Program-made: the position numbers and the translations under genes
NCBI RefSeq assembly: GCF_014529935.1
Contig: NZ_JACVFC010000003.1
Span: 868,001 to 932,000, forward strand
Length of the DNA stretch: 64,000 nucleotides
Direction of reading: 5' to 3'
From: Chitinophaga qingshengii
GTDB taxonomy: Bacteria; Bacteroidota; Bacteroidia; Chitinophagales; Chitinophagaceae
Notes under the pieces: model-generated
What the model was told of the DNA's origin: nothing
Database searches by the model: none
What the model saw: the letters and a program-made list of their open reading frames with translations, nothing else
Shown: piece by piece, positions 1 to 8,643 of the stretch
How positions within the stretch are numbered: the stretch's first letter is position 1
How the letters are laid out: each line of letters opens with the position of its first letter

Positions 1-1124
1 ATCATCAACGGTATAATGAAGGTGTTCATATCAGCTTCGCTGGCAAACAGAAAATACATTCCACCATGAAATAATAAAAGCAAGGCAAAACCGGCCAGCC
101 AGATGAACTGAAGCGGCCTCTTTTTGATAATCAGTCTCCCGGATATCACCGCACCCATGATAATGCCCGCGATATTATAAATCAGCAGCTCGTATAGGTT
201 GATCGGGTCCAGCCCCAGCACCGTAGAGAAATAGGTAGTCGTAATAGAAAAAGCGCCCCGGATCAGGTACAGCATCCCGATCAGAAAAATACCAAACAAA
301 AATGCCCTCGACTGAAATACTTCCTGGTGAATAAAAGGGCGCTTCCGCGTAAGTTGCCTGGCAACAAATATGATCGCCAGAAAAACAATACCGATAATAC
401 TCCACACAATGGTATCATCCTGCAGCCAGTAGTATTGCTGACCGTAGGTAACCACATAAGCGATAAGTATCAGCATGGGACTATACAGGAAGAAGCTGGC
501 CCAATCCAGCTGGTACAGGGGTGTTTTCCGGACCAGGTGTACCTTGTTCATCAGCAGCAGTAACAATATACCACCGGGTACAAACGTGTAGATGATCAGT
601 TTGTAGAGTACATTGTACTCATAGTTATCGACCAGTGGTGCCGTGACCAGGGAGGTGAGTGAAGCCGAACACAGGATCATGGTATAAAAGATAGCGTACC
701 CTGTTTCCCTGGCATGCTCGGATTTTAATCTCCCGAAAAGCAATGTCAGACAGATACTGGTTACTCCGCAATTGACCACTCCCTGCAGGAAACGGCAGGC
801 AAAAAGTACGGGTAATGTACGGGTATGATAACACGCATAGCTGATCACTACCTGTAATACGAGGCATATGAGGAAATATTCTTTAGTAGATACCCGGCTG
901 AAAAAGCGGCGCTCCAATGGCGTGAAGCTGGCGAGGGCAGCGTAATACAACAGCATAGAGAACTGTATGTCCGCCGGTTCCACACCGTAGAAACCTGTTG
1001 CCGCACTGATGTTGGCGGTGGACAATGCAAACAGCATCACCGTTGGCAGCATCACCAGGAAGATCGTCAGCCTGATGAGCCATTCCGGAGCCCATGACCT
1101 GAATATGGGGTTGCCTTTACTCAT
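1..1124 (-). CDS. MFS multidrug efflux transporter, partial (cut by left window edge)
   Basis: Reading leftwards from an ATG at 1124 the frame stays open to the first base, giving 374 residues with the C-terminus missing; it is a truncation by the window, not a broken gene. The protein is almost entirely hydrophobic with repeated membrane segments, starting near residue 15, as in the DHA2-like MFS permeases of Bacteroidota. It starts two bases after the stop of the HlyD/EmrA-like gene and belongs to the same run as a TolC-like gene, so it should be the inner-membrane pump of a tripartite exporter. Substrate cannot be read from sequence. Assignment to MFS rests on the topology and the partner genes. 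Confidence 0.82.
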   Translation of the reverse strand, partial: MSKGNPIFRSWAPEWLIRLTIFLVMLPTVMLFALSTANISAATGFYGVEPADIQFSMLLYYAALASFTPLERRFFSRVSTKEYFLICLVLQVVISYACYHTRTLPVLFACRFLQGVVNCGVTSICLTLLFGRLKSEHARETGYAIFYTMILCSASLTSLVTAPLVDNYEYNVLYKLIIYTFVPGGILLLLLMNKVHLVRKTPLYQLDWASFFLYSPMLILIAYVVTYGQQYYWLQDDTIVWSIIGIVFLAIIFVARQLTRKRPFIHQEVFQSRAFLFGIFLIGMLYLIRGAFSITTTYFSTVLGLDPINLYELLIYNIAGIIMGAVISGRLIIKKRPLQFIWLAGFALLLLFHGGMYFLFASEADMNTFIIPLM

Positions 1125-1126
1125 GA

Positions 1127-2200
1127 TCACTGATGGGCTTTAGATATAGATACGTTTACACTCATACCGGCAGAAAGGGCTTGCAGTTCTTCCGGCGTAC
1201 CGTTTAGCCGTATCCGTACGGGAATACGCTGCGCGATCTTGACGAAGTTACCAGTGGCATTATCCGGCGGCAGCAGCGAAAACCGGCTACCGGTGGCTCC
1301 TGACAGGGATTCTATCTTCCCGGTAAAACTTTTACCAGGGAAAGCATCTACCACAATATGCGCATCTTCTCCAATATACATATGCCGGATCTGTGTCTCT
1401 TTAAAATTGGCCACTACCCATTTACCGGCTTCCCAGTCCACGATATAAGCCAGTGTTTGTCCGGCTTGTACCAGCTGTCCCGGTTGAATGGTACGGCGGC
1501 CCATTTTACCATTATAGGGCGCGGTGATGATGGTATAAGACACCGTGAGGTTTCTGTTTTGCACCACCGCTTCTCTCCTTTTGATTTCCGCTTCCAGTGC
1601 GCTCTGCTGTACCCGGGCATCGTTGATTTTAGCCAGGGCTGCGTTGTGGGCATCGATAGCCGTATTGTATTCGGAGCGGGCTACGGCCAATGCGGCTTCC
1701 ACTCTTTCCAGCTGTTGTTTGGTGGCAGACTCTGCGTCATAGAGTTTTTTGTAGCGGTCGTATTCCTGTTCCTGGTTCTGCAGTTTCGCTTTGGCGGCCG
1801 CTATCTGCGACTCGTATACTTTAGCCGTTTGGCCGGAAGTATTCACGTTACTCTGGATAACGCTTACCTGCGCTTTCGCATTGAGTAATGCTGCATCTGC
1901 TTCCTGCTGCTGGGCCGCATATTCGCTGTTGTCGATAATGACCAGCGTATCCCCTTTCTTTACCACCTGGTTTTCCTCGTAACGAATGGACTGCACATAG
2001 CCGGTTACTTTAGCCACGACGGGGTTAATGTATTCGTCTACCTGGGCATCGTTGGTTTCTTCAAACTTCCATTGGTGCAACAGTGTTCTAATGCCCCATA
2101 TGGCCAGGCATATCACCACAATGGAGGCAACGATAGTGGTGATCCTCGAAATAATCCTGTCTGTTTTGTTCGTGTTCGTGTTCGTGTGTGTGTTGCTCAT
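1127..2200 (-). CDS. HlyD/EmrA-family membrane fusion protein
   Basis: This 357-residue periplasmic adaptor joins an inner-membrane pump to an outer-membrane channel. It has one N-terminal membrane helix (about residues 18-40), a biotinyl-lipoyl-like half ('VTGYVQSIRYEENQVVKKGD'), a long alpha-helical hairpin rich in Ala, Gln and Glu (about 85-205), and a C-terminal beta-barrel part ('APYNGKMGRRTIQPGQLVQ'). Length and order match EmrA-type adaptors. It lies between the TolC-like gene (3 bp upstream) and the MFS gene (2 bp downstream), which fits a three-gene tripartite exporter. The N-terminus has a short Thr-Asn repeat before the helix. Confidence 0.93.
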   Translation of the reverse strand: MSNTHTNTNTNKTDRIISRITTIVASIVVICLAIWGIRTLLHQWKFEETNDAQVDEYINPVVAKVTGYVQSIRYEENQVVKKGDTLVIIDNSEYAAQQQEADAALLNAKAQVSVIQSNVNTSGQTAKVYESQIAAAKAKLQNQEQEYDRYKKLYDAESATKQQLERVEAALAVARSEYNTAIDAHNAALAKINDARVQQSALEAEIKRREAVVQNRNLTVSYTIITAPYNGKMGRRTIQPGQLVQAGQTLAYIVDWEAGKWVVANFKETQIRHMYIGEDAHIVVDAFPGKSFTGKIESLSGATGSRFSLLPPDNATGNFVKIAQRIPVRIRLNGTPEELQALSAGMSVNVSISKAHQ

Positions 2201-2203
2201 ATA

Positions 2204-3538
2204 TTAAAGGTTGCCTGTTGCTTTCAATAATTGATAGTATTGCAATTGCGCCGTCACAGCGGCGTTGGTAAGATCAAAGCGGGATTGCAGCAGCTGTGTT
2301 TCTGCATCCAGCAGGTCGGTCAGCAGGGAAAGCTGATTGAAGTAGGTATTGTTGACGATGCGGAAATTCTCCTGTGCCTGAAGAATGTTTTCCTGCGCCA
2401 CCCGGATACGCTCCAGCGCCTCGTTGTAACGGAGATAGGCAGCCCTGACCTCCTCCCTCACCTGGTCCTTTGTATCAGCGTGTTCTATTTCCTGGCGTTC
2501 CAGGTCTATTTTCGCTGCTTCCTTTTTATGTTTGTTCTGATACAGGGCAGAAATAGGCAGCCCCGCCTTCACACCTACCTGTCCCAGGCCATACAGGCTG
2601 ATAGCATAAGGGTAGAATAAAATCTGCGGATAGGCGTAGGAGTATTCTGCAAACAATCCCACTTTAGGTAGTATGTTCGATTTTACTTCCTTGAGTTTCA
2701 GCTCACTCAAGGCTGTTTCCTTTTCCGAAATCTTAAAAGCAAAAGCATGTTCATAGGCTTCTGCCAGGTAATCATCATAATCTCTTTGTGGAATAGTGGC
2801 CATGGACAGGGTGTCCAGCGACAGTTGGTTATTGATGCTATCAGGCTGACCAATCATAATATTAAGCCGTTGATTGGCGATGATCAGGCTGTTCCTGATT
2901 TCCAGCAGTGTCATTTTTTGTTTGGAGAGTTTCAGTTCCGCGCGCAGTACGTCACTTTTCAGGACTACGCCGTTTTTTAACAGTTGCCGGATTTCTTCCA
3001 GTTCCTTTTCCCGGTCGCGAATATCCTGCAACATCACTTTTTCGTACATGCGATACCGGTATATATCCAGGTAATAACCGGCGGCTTTGTATTTTATTTC
3101 CGCGTTCGTCAGGTTGCGCTGTTCTTCCGCCAGCTCGCTTTCTGTTTGCCGGACGGTGATTTCACGGGATGTTTTCCCGCCGTTGTATACGTTGAGGTAA
3201 GCATCTGCTCCTACCTGGTAAGATTGATGTACTACCGGAAACTGGGTAGGCGCATTCAGGAGGCCTTTCTCATACATGGGCAGATTGGACACCCTTGAAT
3301 AAGAGCCGCTGGCTTTTATTTCCGGCAAACGCTCGTCTTTTGCTGCCTGTACACGTCGTTGCGCGCCAGCCACCCGCAGGTGTTGCATCTGTAATTGTTT
3401 GTTATACACGGCAGCCTTATTCCATACATCCGTTAACGTTAAGGGGCTCTGCTCAGGGCTCTGACAAATGGCTGTTTTGCCGGCTAACAATGCTGAGAGC
3501 ATGATAGCTGCAAACCATTTATTACTAATTGAAGACAT
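2204..3538 (-). CDS. TolC-family outer membrane efflux protein
   Basis: A 444-residue outer-membrane channel protein. I use the ATG at 3538 rather than one 30 bases upstream because it gives a clean signal peptide ending near '...AGKTAICQ'. The mature part shows the two-fold TolC pattern of long coiled helices ('AGAQRRVQAAKDERLPEIKA', later 'QVREEVRAAYLRYNEALERI') separated by short strands. It is the first gene of the efflux operon (TolC-like, HlyD-like, MFS). The 86-bp gap to the divergent AraC gene should hold both promoters, so the regulator is the likely controller. Confidence 0.92.
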   Translation of the reverse strand: MSSISNKWFAAIMLSALLAGKTAICQSPEQSPLTLTDVWNKAAVYNKQLQMQHLRVAGAQRRVQAAKDERLPEIKASGSYSRVSNLPMYEKGLLNAPTQFPVVHQSYQVGADAYLNVYNGGKTSREITVRQTESELAEEQRNLTNAEIKYKAAGYYLDIYRYRMYEKVMLQDIRDREKELEEIRQLLKNGVVLKSDVLRAELKLSKQKMTLLEIRNSLIIANQRLNIMIGQPDSINNQLSLDTLSMATIPQRDYDDYLAEAYEHAFAFKISEKETALSELKLKEVKSNILPKVGLFAEYSYAYPQILFYPYAISLYGLGQVGVKAGLPISALYQNKHKKEAAKIDLERQEIEHADTKDQVREEVRAAYLRYNEALERIRVAQENILQAQENFRIVNNTYFNQLSLLTDLLDAETQLLQSRFDLTNAAVTAQLQYYQLLKATGNL

Positions 3539-3624
3539 ATTTAATCTGATGAAGATGCAAAGTTCCACTCATCCCGGTTAAATTATTTGTTATAAATTGC
3601 CATTAATTTGCTAAATCCGGCCAA

Positions 3625-4419
3625 ATGGAAGAATTTAAACCAGAACTGATCATCGAGCAAGTGGATAGGATACCGGAATCCGCCTATATATGGCACTGGA
3701 AAACGGAGCATCACTTTCCCTTTCATAAGCATAACAAAGGACAACTCACCTATGTTGAGGGCGGCGTAGCTTTTTTGTATACAAGAGATAAAACCTATTT
3801 CCTTCCCGCACGGCACTATATGTGGGTACCCGCGGGTGTAGAACATTATTTTGCCCACCGCTATCCGGCCAATTTTGTCCGCACGATTTATTTTTTCCAG
3901 GATGAAGATGACCAGCTGGACCCTTTTTACCAGCGTACCGGTATTTACCCGGTAAGCAACCTGTTGCTGGAGATGATCCTTTATACCACCAAATGGGACA
4001 AGGATGTATTACCCGGCTCCAAAGGCTACCGGTTTGTGAAGTCCATCAAAAACATACTGCCGGACATCAGTACCTCCCCGCTGCCTATCAACCTGCCCAC
4101 TACCGACAATAAGCGGCTGCAACCCATATTACGCTACATCAATGAAAACCTGTCCGAGCCGCTGACGCTGGAAAATATCGGCACTGAATTCAACATCAGT
4201 GAACGGACGCTGACCCGCTTGTTCCGCTCCACCATGGATATTTCCTTCTTCCAGTACCTGAAACTGGCCCGCATGATCAAAGCTATGGGCTACCTGCTGG
4301 AGACGGAAAAAACCATCAGTGAAATAGCCTGGGATACCGGCTATAACAGTGTTTCCGCTTTCAGCAATACCTTTTTCAAACTGGTCGGCAAACGCCCTTC
4401 CGATTACCAGGTGCGTTAA
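3625..4419 (+). CDS. AraC-family transcriptional regulator
   Basis: 264 residues: an N-terminal cupin-like sensing domain (about 20-100, with His-rich 'HKHNKGQLTYVEGG' and 'VPAGVEHYF') and a C-terminal AraC domain with two helix-turn-helix motifs (about 165-264; 'LTLENIGTEFNISERTLTRL' and 'ISEIAWDTGYNSVSAFSNTF'). The ending 'GKRPSDYQ' is characteristic of the family. It is divergent from the TolC/HlyD/MFS operon with 86 bp between starts, an arrangement usual for a local activator or repressor of the pump. The ligand is unknown. Confidence 0.93.
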   Translation: MEEFKPELIIEQVDRIPESAYIWHWKTEHHFPFHKHNKGQLTYVEGGVAFLYTRDKTYFLPARHYMWVPAGVEHYFAHRYPANFVRTIYFFQDEDDQLDPFYQRTGIYPVSNLLLEMILYTTKWDKDVLPGSKGYRFVKSIKNILPDISTSPLPINLPTTDNKRLQPILRYINENLSEPLTLENIGTEFNISERTLTRLFRSTMDISFFQYLKLARMIKAMGYLLETEKTISEIAWDTGYNSVSAFSNTFFKLVGKRPSDYQVR

Positions 4420-4451
4420 ACCGGGAAAGGGATGACCGGTTTGGATTTACG

Positions 4452-4499
4452 GATATTTGGTTATAAATAGCATCACAACAATGCTTATCACCAAATATC
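4452..4499. promoter_or_regulatory. Imperfect palindrome in the leader of the S10 peptidase gene
   Basis: GATATTTGGT at 4452-4461 is repeated in inverted form at 4490-4499, and the inner flanks (ATAA, GCAT) pair further. The structure ends 10 bases before the ATG at 4510. It could be an operator or a leader hairpin that controls translation. There is no run of T, so it is not an ordinary terminator of the AraC gene. Confidence 0.4.
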
Positions 4500-4509
4500 T
4501 GATCTACTT

Positions 4510-6054
4510 ATGAGCGTAATCAACAAGGCCTGGATGCCGCTGTTTCTGGCCGGTTTAACCAGTCTCTCAGCCGTACAGGCCCAACCGGCGCCTGCCTCCG
4601 GCAAACCGGCGCCTAAAACAGAGCTCACCGGCGCCAACCCGGTACTCACCCTTAGCCCGGACACCACTGTCACCAGCTACCATGATGTCGTCGTTAAAGG
4701 ACAAAAAATTCCTTACAAAGCAATTGCCGGCACCCAGCCTGTATGGGACCAGGATGGAAAGGTCATGGCCGGACTTTTTTACACTTATTATGAAAGAACC
4801 GATGTAAAAGACAGGGCTTCCCGGCCGCTGGTCATCTCTTTTAATGGCGGGCCAGGTACCCCTTCCGTATGGATGCAGATCGCCTATACCGGTCCCCGCC
4901 TGCTCAATATCGATGACGAAGGTTATCCGATACAACCCTATGGCATACACGAAAATCCACAGTCCATCCTGGATATTGCGGACATCGTATATGTAGACCC
5001 CGCCAATACCGGCTTATCACGGATTAATAAAGATGCACCCCGGGAGAAATTTTTCGGCGTTAACGCAGATATCAAATACCTCGCGGAATGGATCAACACC
5101 TTTGTTTCCCGGTATAACCGCTGGGCATCACCGAAGTACCTGATCGGGGAAAGTTATGGCACCACCCGCGTTTCCGGGCTGGCACTGGAACTACAAAACG
5201 CTCAATGGATGTACCTGAACGGCGTGATACTGGTATCGCCCACCGACCTGGGTATCGCCCGCAGCGGTCCTATCGACGCCGCACTCTCCCTGCCGTACTT
5301 TGCTGCGACCGCCTGGTATCATAAAGCCCTCGCTCCCGACCTGCAACAGAAAGATCTCACTGCTATGCTGCCGGAAGTGGAGAACTTCACCATCCAGGAG
5401 CTGATACCAGCCATCAGCCAGGGCGGTTTCCTCGATGAACAAAAAAGAAAAGACATCGCAGCCCGTATGGCCCGCTATTCAGGTCTTTCAGAGAAAGTTA
5501 TCCTGCAACACAACCTGAACATACCGGCAGACTTCTTCTGGAAAGAATTACTGCGGGACCGTGGTTATACCGTAGGCCGGCTGGATTCCCGCTACCTGGG
5601 GCAGGACAAGGAAGATGCCGGCGCCGCTCCGGATTACAATGCGGAGCTGACTTCCTGGTTACATGCCTTCACACCGGCAATGAACATCTATCTCCGCGAT
5701 GAGCTGAAATTCACGACCGACCTGAAATACATGATGTTTGGCGCGGTGCATCCCTGGGACCGCAGCAACGATAAAACCGGCGAGAACCTGCGTCAGGCCA
5801 TGGCTGCCAACCCATACCTGCATGTGATGATACAGTCAGGGTACTACGACGGCGCCTGTGATTATTTCAATGCCAAATACAGCATGTGGCAGCTCGACCC
5901 TGGCGGAAGGCTGAAGAACCGGCTGTCCTGGAAAGGGTACCGTAGCGGACATATGATGTACCTGCGGAAAGACGACCTGGCAACAGGCAATGAAGATATC
6001 CGCGAGTTTATCCGGAAATCTATACCGAAAGCTGGTCAGCCTGCGAAGTATTAA
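4510..6054 (+). CDS. S10-family serine carboxypeptidase, exported
   Basis: 514 residues with a signal peptide (about 1-24, cut near AVQA-QP) followed by a Pro/Ala-rich linker. The alpha/beta-hydrolase features of peptidase family S10 are present: the oxyanion-hole region 'FNGGPGTPS' (about 111-119), the nucleophile elbow GESYG with Ser215, a probable acid Asp447 in 'YYDGACDY', and His481 in 'RSGHMM'. It should remove C-terminal residues from peptides in the periplasm. It stands alone, between an AraC gene and a bidirectional terminator. Bacterial S10 enzymes are less studied than the yeast and plant ones, so the substrate is open. Confidence 0.88.
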   Translation: MSVINKAWMPLFLAGLTSLSAVQAQPAPASGKPAPKTELTGANPVLTLSPDTTVTSYHDVVVKGQKIPYKAIAGTQPVWDQDGKVMAGLFYTYYERTDVKDRASRPLVISFNGGPGTPSVWMQIAYTGPRLLNIDDEGYPIQPYGIHENPQSILDIADIVYVDPANTGLSRINKDAPREKFFGVNADIKYLAEWINTFVSRYNRWASPKYLIGESYGTTRVSGLALELQNAQWMYLNGVILVSPTDLGIARSGPIDAALSLPYFAATAWYHKALAPDLQQKDLTAMLPEVENFTIQELIPAISQGGFLDEQKRKDIAARMARYSGLSEKVILQHNLNIPADFFWKELLRDRGYTVGRLDSRYLGQDKEDAGAAPDYNAELTSWLHAFTPAMNIYLRDELKFTTDLKYMMFGAVHPWDRSNDKTGENLRQAMAANPYLHVMIQSGYYDGACDYFNAKYSMWQLDPGGRLKNRLSWKGYRSGHMMYLRKDDLATGNEDIREFIRKSIPKAGQPAKY

Positions 6055-6065
6055 TCTATCTATAT

Positions 6066-6110
6066 AAAAGAAAAGGGCGAAGACAGTTGCTGTCTTCGCC
6101 CTTTTCTTTT
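6066..6110. terminator. Bidirectional rho-independent terminator
   Basis: A perfect 21-bp stem (6066-6086 with 6090-6110) with a 3-base loop; the GC-rich core AGGGCGAAGACAG is flanked by A-rich and T-rich arms. It serves the converging S10 peptidase gene (+) and barrel gene (-). Confidence 0.9.
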
Positions 6111-6123
6111 ATGCCTTATTACA

Positions 6124-6885
6124 TCAGATTTTATAAGCCACTCCCAACGTCAGGTATATATTATACAGCGGAAAGTCAAGGCCTTTGAATTCGTTGGCAA
6201 ATACTGGTCTCAGGCCCCAGTTCAGGTTACCCATTACTTCCAGTTTGTTGCCTACTTTACGCAGGGCTCCGCCTTGCAGGCCAATATCAAACTTGCGGAC
6301 ATCCGTTCCGAAGTCGAAGGTAGCGTGATCGATCATCACTTTTTCGCCGGTAGGACCGCCATTGCGGATATAGCCGTCGGATACGCTGCCATAGAAATTG
6401 GAACTAAACAGCCAGGCAGCATAACCGCCGAGTTGGAAGCGCCATTTGTTACTCGGTGCAAAAGTGGCGCTAAGCGGGAACACCACATACGCATTGCGGA
6501 CAGTCGTTTTGTTTTTCCCGGTGAACTGACCGGCGAAAGTGCCACCATCTTCCGTGGTAATGATAGTAGAAAAATATTGTACCTGGTCTTTTGTGCCCAT
6601 TCCTTTATAGTCGAGCTTTACGCCCAGGGAAGCGCCCCATTTCGGAGTGATGCGGTATCCCAGTTCATAGCCCAGCGAGGGACTGAATTCGGGCCAATAG
6701 CTGTTGATTTTGCGGATAGTGTTAGGTAAACCTACCGGCGCCGTGGCGCCAAAGTTAAACCCCGCCATGATCCTATGTTCCAGGTGAGGTGTAAAGTCAG
6801 TCTTTTCTTTATCGTTTTGCTGGGCGGAAAGCTGTCCCGCTGTCAGTAACAGCGCGGCCAGCAGCCCTTTCATTTTTATATTCAT
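6124..6885 (-). CDS. Outer membrane beta-barrel protein (PorT-like)
   Basis: 253 residues with a signal peptide (cut after 'LLTAGQLSAQ'). The rest alternates polar and aromatic residues in short strands, such as 'HRIMAGFNFGATAPVGLP' and 'WGASLGVKLDYKG', and ends in 'YLTLGVAYKI', a typical barrel C-terminal strand. It fits the outer membrane beta-barrel domain of Bacteroidota (PF13568-like). It follows the PCMD lipoprotein gene by 17 bp, so the two are probably co-transcribed and both cell-surface or outer-membrane proteins. Function unknown. Confidence 0.8.
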   Translation of the reverse strand: MNIKMKGLLAALLLTAGQLSAQQNDKEKTDFTPHLEHRIMAGFNFGATAPVGLPNTIRKINSYWPEFSPSLGYELGYRITPKWGASLGVKLDYKGMGTKDQVQYFSTIITTEDGGTFAGQFTGKNKTTVRNAYVVFPLSATFAPSNKWRFQLGGYAAWLFSSNFYGSVSDGYIRNGGPTGEKVMIDHATFDFGTDVRKFDIGLQGGALRKVGNKLEVMGNLNWGLRPVFANEFKGLDFPLYNIYLTLGVAYKI

Positions 6886-6902
6886 GGGTTGATTGCGGAT
6901 CT

Positions 6903-7964
6903 TTATTGGTGAACAATTTCGAGGTTGTCGAGTACCAGGCGGCTACCGATAGCGCCTTTGTAGCTGTCGCCATCCTTGCTGGAAGAAGCTACGATAGCCA
7001 TCATCAGCTTTTCTTTGCTGCTGACCTGTCTTTTCAGCACGAAAGGAATATCGAATCGGGTCCAGTTTTCCCTGGCAGAGCCGTCGGGCAGGTAGGCGGT
7101 GCCGATGATCCGGTCAGAATTGTGGATGTTGGTCGCATCGAGGCGGGAACTACCGGTGTACAATACCGCGTAAATGGAGCAGGAATCAATCATACCCGGG
7201 ATAATAGTACCGGACTTGTCCTGGTAGTTGGCCCCGGGGGTGTATTTATAGTACCCGGTGAAACGCAAAGGTTGGCCTATATAAGGTTGTCCGAACTGGG
7301 TTGCCTTCAGCGGTTCAAAAAGCGCATTCTTCGATTCAAATACCCCCAGGAACAAGGAACCTGCGAAGAGCTTAATACCCACCAGGTTGGACAATGCCGT
7401 GCCCTTGCGGGTCACCATTTCCGCTGCATACGCGCCATGATAGGCTTCTGTAGTAGCGCGGAGCGGGTATTCCTTCGGATCTTTGGGTACACCTGACAAG
7501 GCGATACCAGGGTTACCGGAAGACCAGAACACAGTACTGTCGTCGTTGATCACATACTGGTATTTGTCTTTCGCATTGAGCATCCATTTTTCAAAGTCCC
7601 ATTTCCATACCCCGATATTTACCACCTCCACTTTATAGGTCTTTTTATTCAACCCGTTGGCGGAAGTCACCACATACTGGTGGGTGTCGGCGGTATTAAA
7701 GCGAAGGGAATCTCCGGATGCCGGTGTTACTGTAGCGCCGGCAGAGAGTGTTAGTCTGGGAGCGATCCCCTTTTCGTATGCATCAGGAGTCAGGTACAGC
7801 ATAATAGCGCCGTTGGCCTGGTCAATAAACACATCGCTGGCCATCTGGCTCTTGTCAAATGTAAACGTTTCAATGTCGGCCTCCGGGTTGATCGGCGCAT
7901 CCTTGATACAGGCCTGCATCGACCCCGCGAGTACCGCGACGTAGCATAGTTTCCGTAGTCTCAT
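6903..7964 (-). CDS. PCMD-domain lipoprotein (putative carbohydrate metabolism domain)
   Basis: 353 residues with a lipoprotein signal: the Cys after 'AGSMQA' (residue 19) is the probable lipidation site. Residues about 25-110 form an Ig-like or DUF5018-like module ('YKVEVVN' ends it). The rest looks like the PCMD fold, with 'WDFEKWML' near its start and the ending 'RLVLDNLEIVHQ', which is characteristic. These proteins are often surface exposed in Bacteroidetes and may bind glycans; the binding role is an inference from the family name. It is first in a two-gene unit with a beta-barrel protein. Confidence 0.75.
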   Translation of the reverse strand: MRLRKLCYVAVLAGSMQACIKDAPINPEADIETFTFDKSQMASDVFIDQANGAIMLYLTPDAYEKGIAPRLTLSAGATVTPASGDSLRFNTADTHQYVVTSANGLNKKTYKVEVVNIGVWKWDFEKWMLNAKDKYQYVINDDSTVFWSSGNPGIALSGVPKDPKEYPLRATTEAYHGAYAAEMVTRKGTALSNLVGIKLFAGSLFLGVFESKNALFEPLKATQFGQPYIGQPLRFTGYYKYTPGANYQDKSGTIIPGMIDSCSIYAVLYTGSSRLDATNIHNSDRIIGTAYLPDGSARENWTRFDIPFVLKRQVSSKEKLMMAIVASSSKDGDSYKGAIGSRLVLDNLEIVHQ

Positions 7965-7992
7965 GGTTATCAGTTGGTTAACGAAATAGCGC

Positions 7993-8000
7993 CAAAGGTA
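7993..8000 (-). promoter_or_regulatory. Candidate -7 element (TACCTTTG) for the PCMD gene
   Basis: On the minus strand TACCTTTG matches the Bacteroidota -7 consensus TAnnTTTG exactly and lies 28 bases ahead of the ATG at 7964. No good -33 TTTG is found at the usual spacing; the nearest TTG is only 14 bases away. Confidence 0.45.
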
Positions 8001-8070
8001 GCAAAACTAAATTTCAATCCCCTATATATATGTTAAACAGATATGTAACAAAAATCCCTAACATTGTGGT

Positions 8071-8589
8071 ATGATGAATAAAGTGCGCGTTCAACGGATA
8101 CTGATCTATGCAGCTAAGTGTGTCAGCGGTGTATTGATAGTACTGTTACTGTCCTGGTTGCTGGACTACCGGGATGTTGTATGGGTATTGATTTCTGTGA
8201 TGCTGGTATTGTCGCCGGACGGCTCCGATGCTCTTACGCTGGCCGTTACCCGGATCAAGGCCAATGTAATTGGAGCAGCATCGGGATTTCTGTTGTTACT
8301 GTTTCATCCCAACCTGCTGATCACCATGAGTATTGCGGTATGCATTACCGTGGTGTTGTGCAATCTGTTTAACCTGGAAGCGGCCACCCGTACAGCTTTA
8401 GCCGCTACTATCATTGTGATGACGCATGAAGCAGGCGCCCATCTGTGGGACACCGCCGTAGGCCGCGTGATATCCGTACTCACAGGCTGTCTACTGGGAC
8501 TGCTGATCACCTTTATCTTCCATAACCGCTATACCAAACAAACAGCAGAGATGATCCTTTCCAAAACAACAGACCGCGGCGGTGAGTAA
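8071..8589 (+). CDS. FUSC-like membrane protein (half-length)
   Basis: 172 residues with five or six hydrophobic helices and a short cytoplasmic tail. The pattern 'DYRDVVWVLISVMLVLSPDGSDALTLAVTRIKANVIGAASG' is typical of the fusaric-acid/aromatic acid exporter (FUSC, ArAE) superfamily: a membrane repeat followed by a conserved 'R..AN..G' segment. Full FUSC proteins have about 650 residues with two membrane blocks; this has one, as in small bacterial members that probably dimerise. It lies 54 bp ahead of a PAP2 phosphatase gene in the same direction. Substrate unknown. Confidence 0.75.
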   Translation: MMNKVRVQRILIYAAKCVSGVLIVLLLSWLLDYRDVVWVLISVMLVLSPDGSDALTLAVTRIKANVIGAASGFLLLLFHPNLLITMSIAVCITVVLCNLFNLEAATRTALAATIIVMTHEAGAHLWDTAVGRVISVLTGCLLGLLITFIFHNRYTKQTAEMILSKTTDRGGE

Positions 8590-8643
8590 CTACAGAATTG
8601 CTCCAGAATCGGCCTTTACTTTTGAATGGTCAAGGAGTGATGC

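Noticed and set aside
1..1124. Impression of a broken transporter because several short frames cover this region
   Set aside because: Translating from the ATG at 1124 gives one continuous frame to the window edge; it is merely cut.
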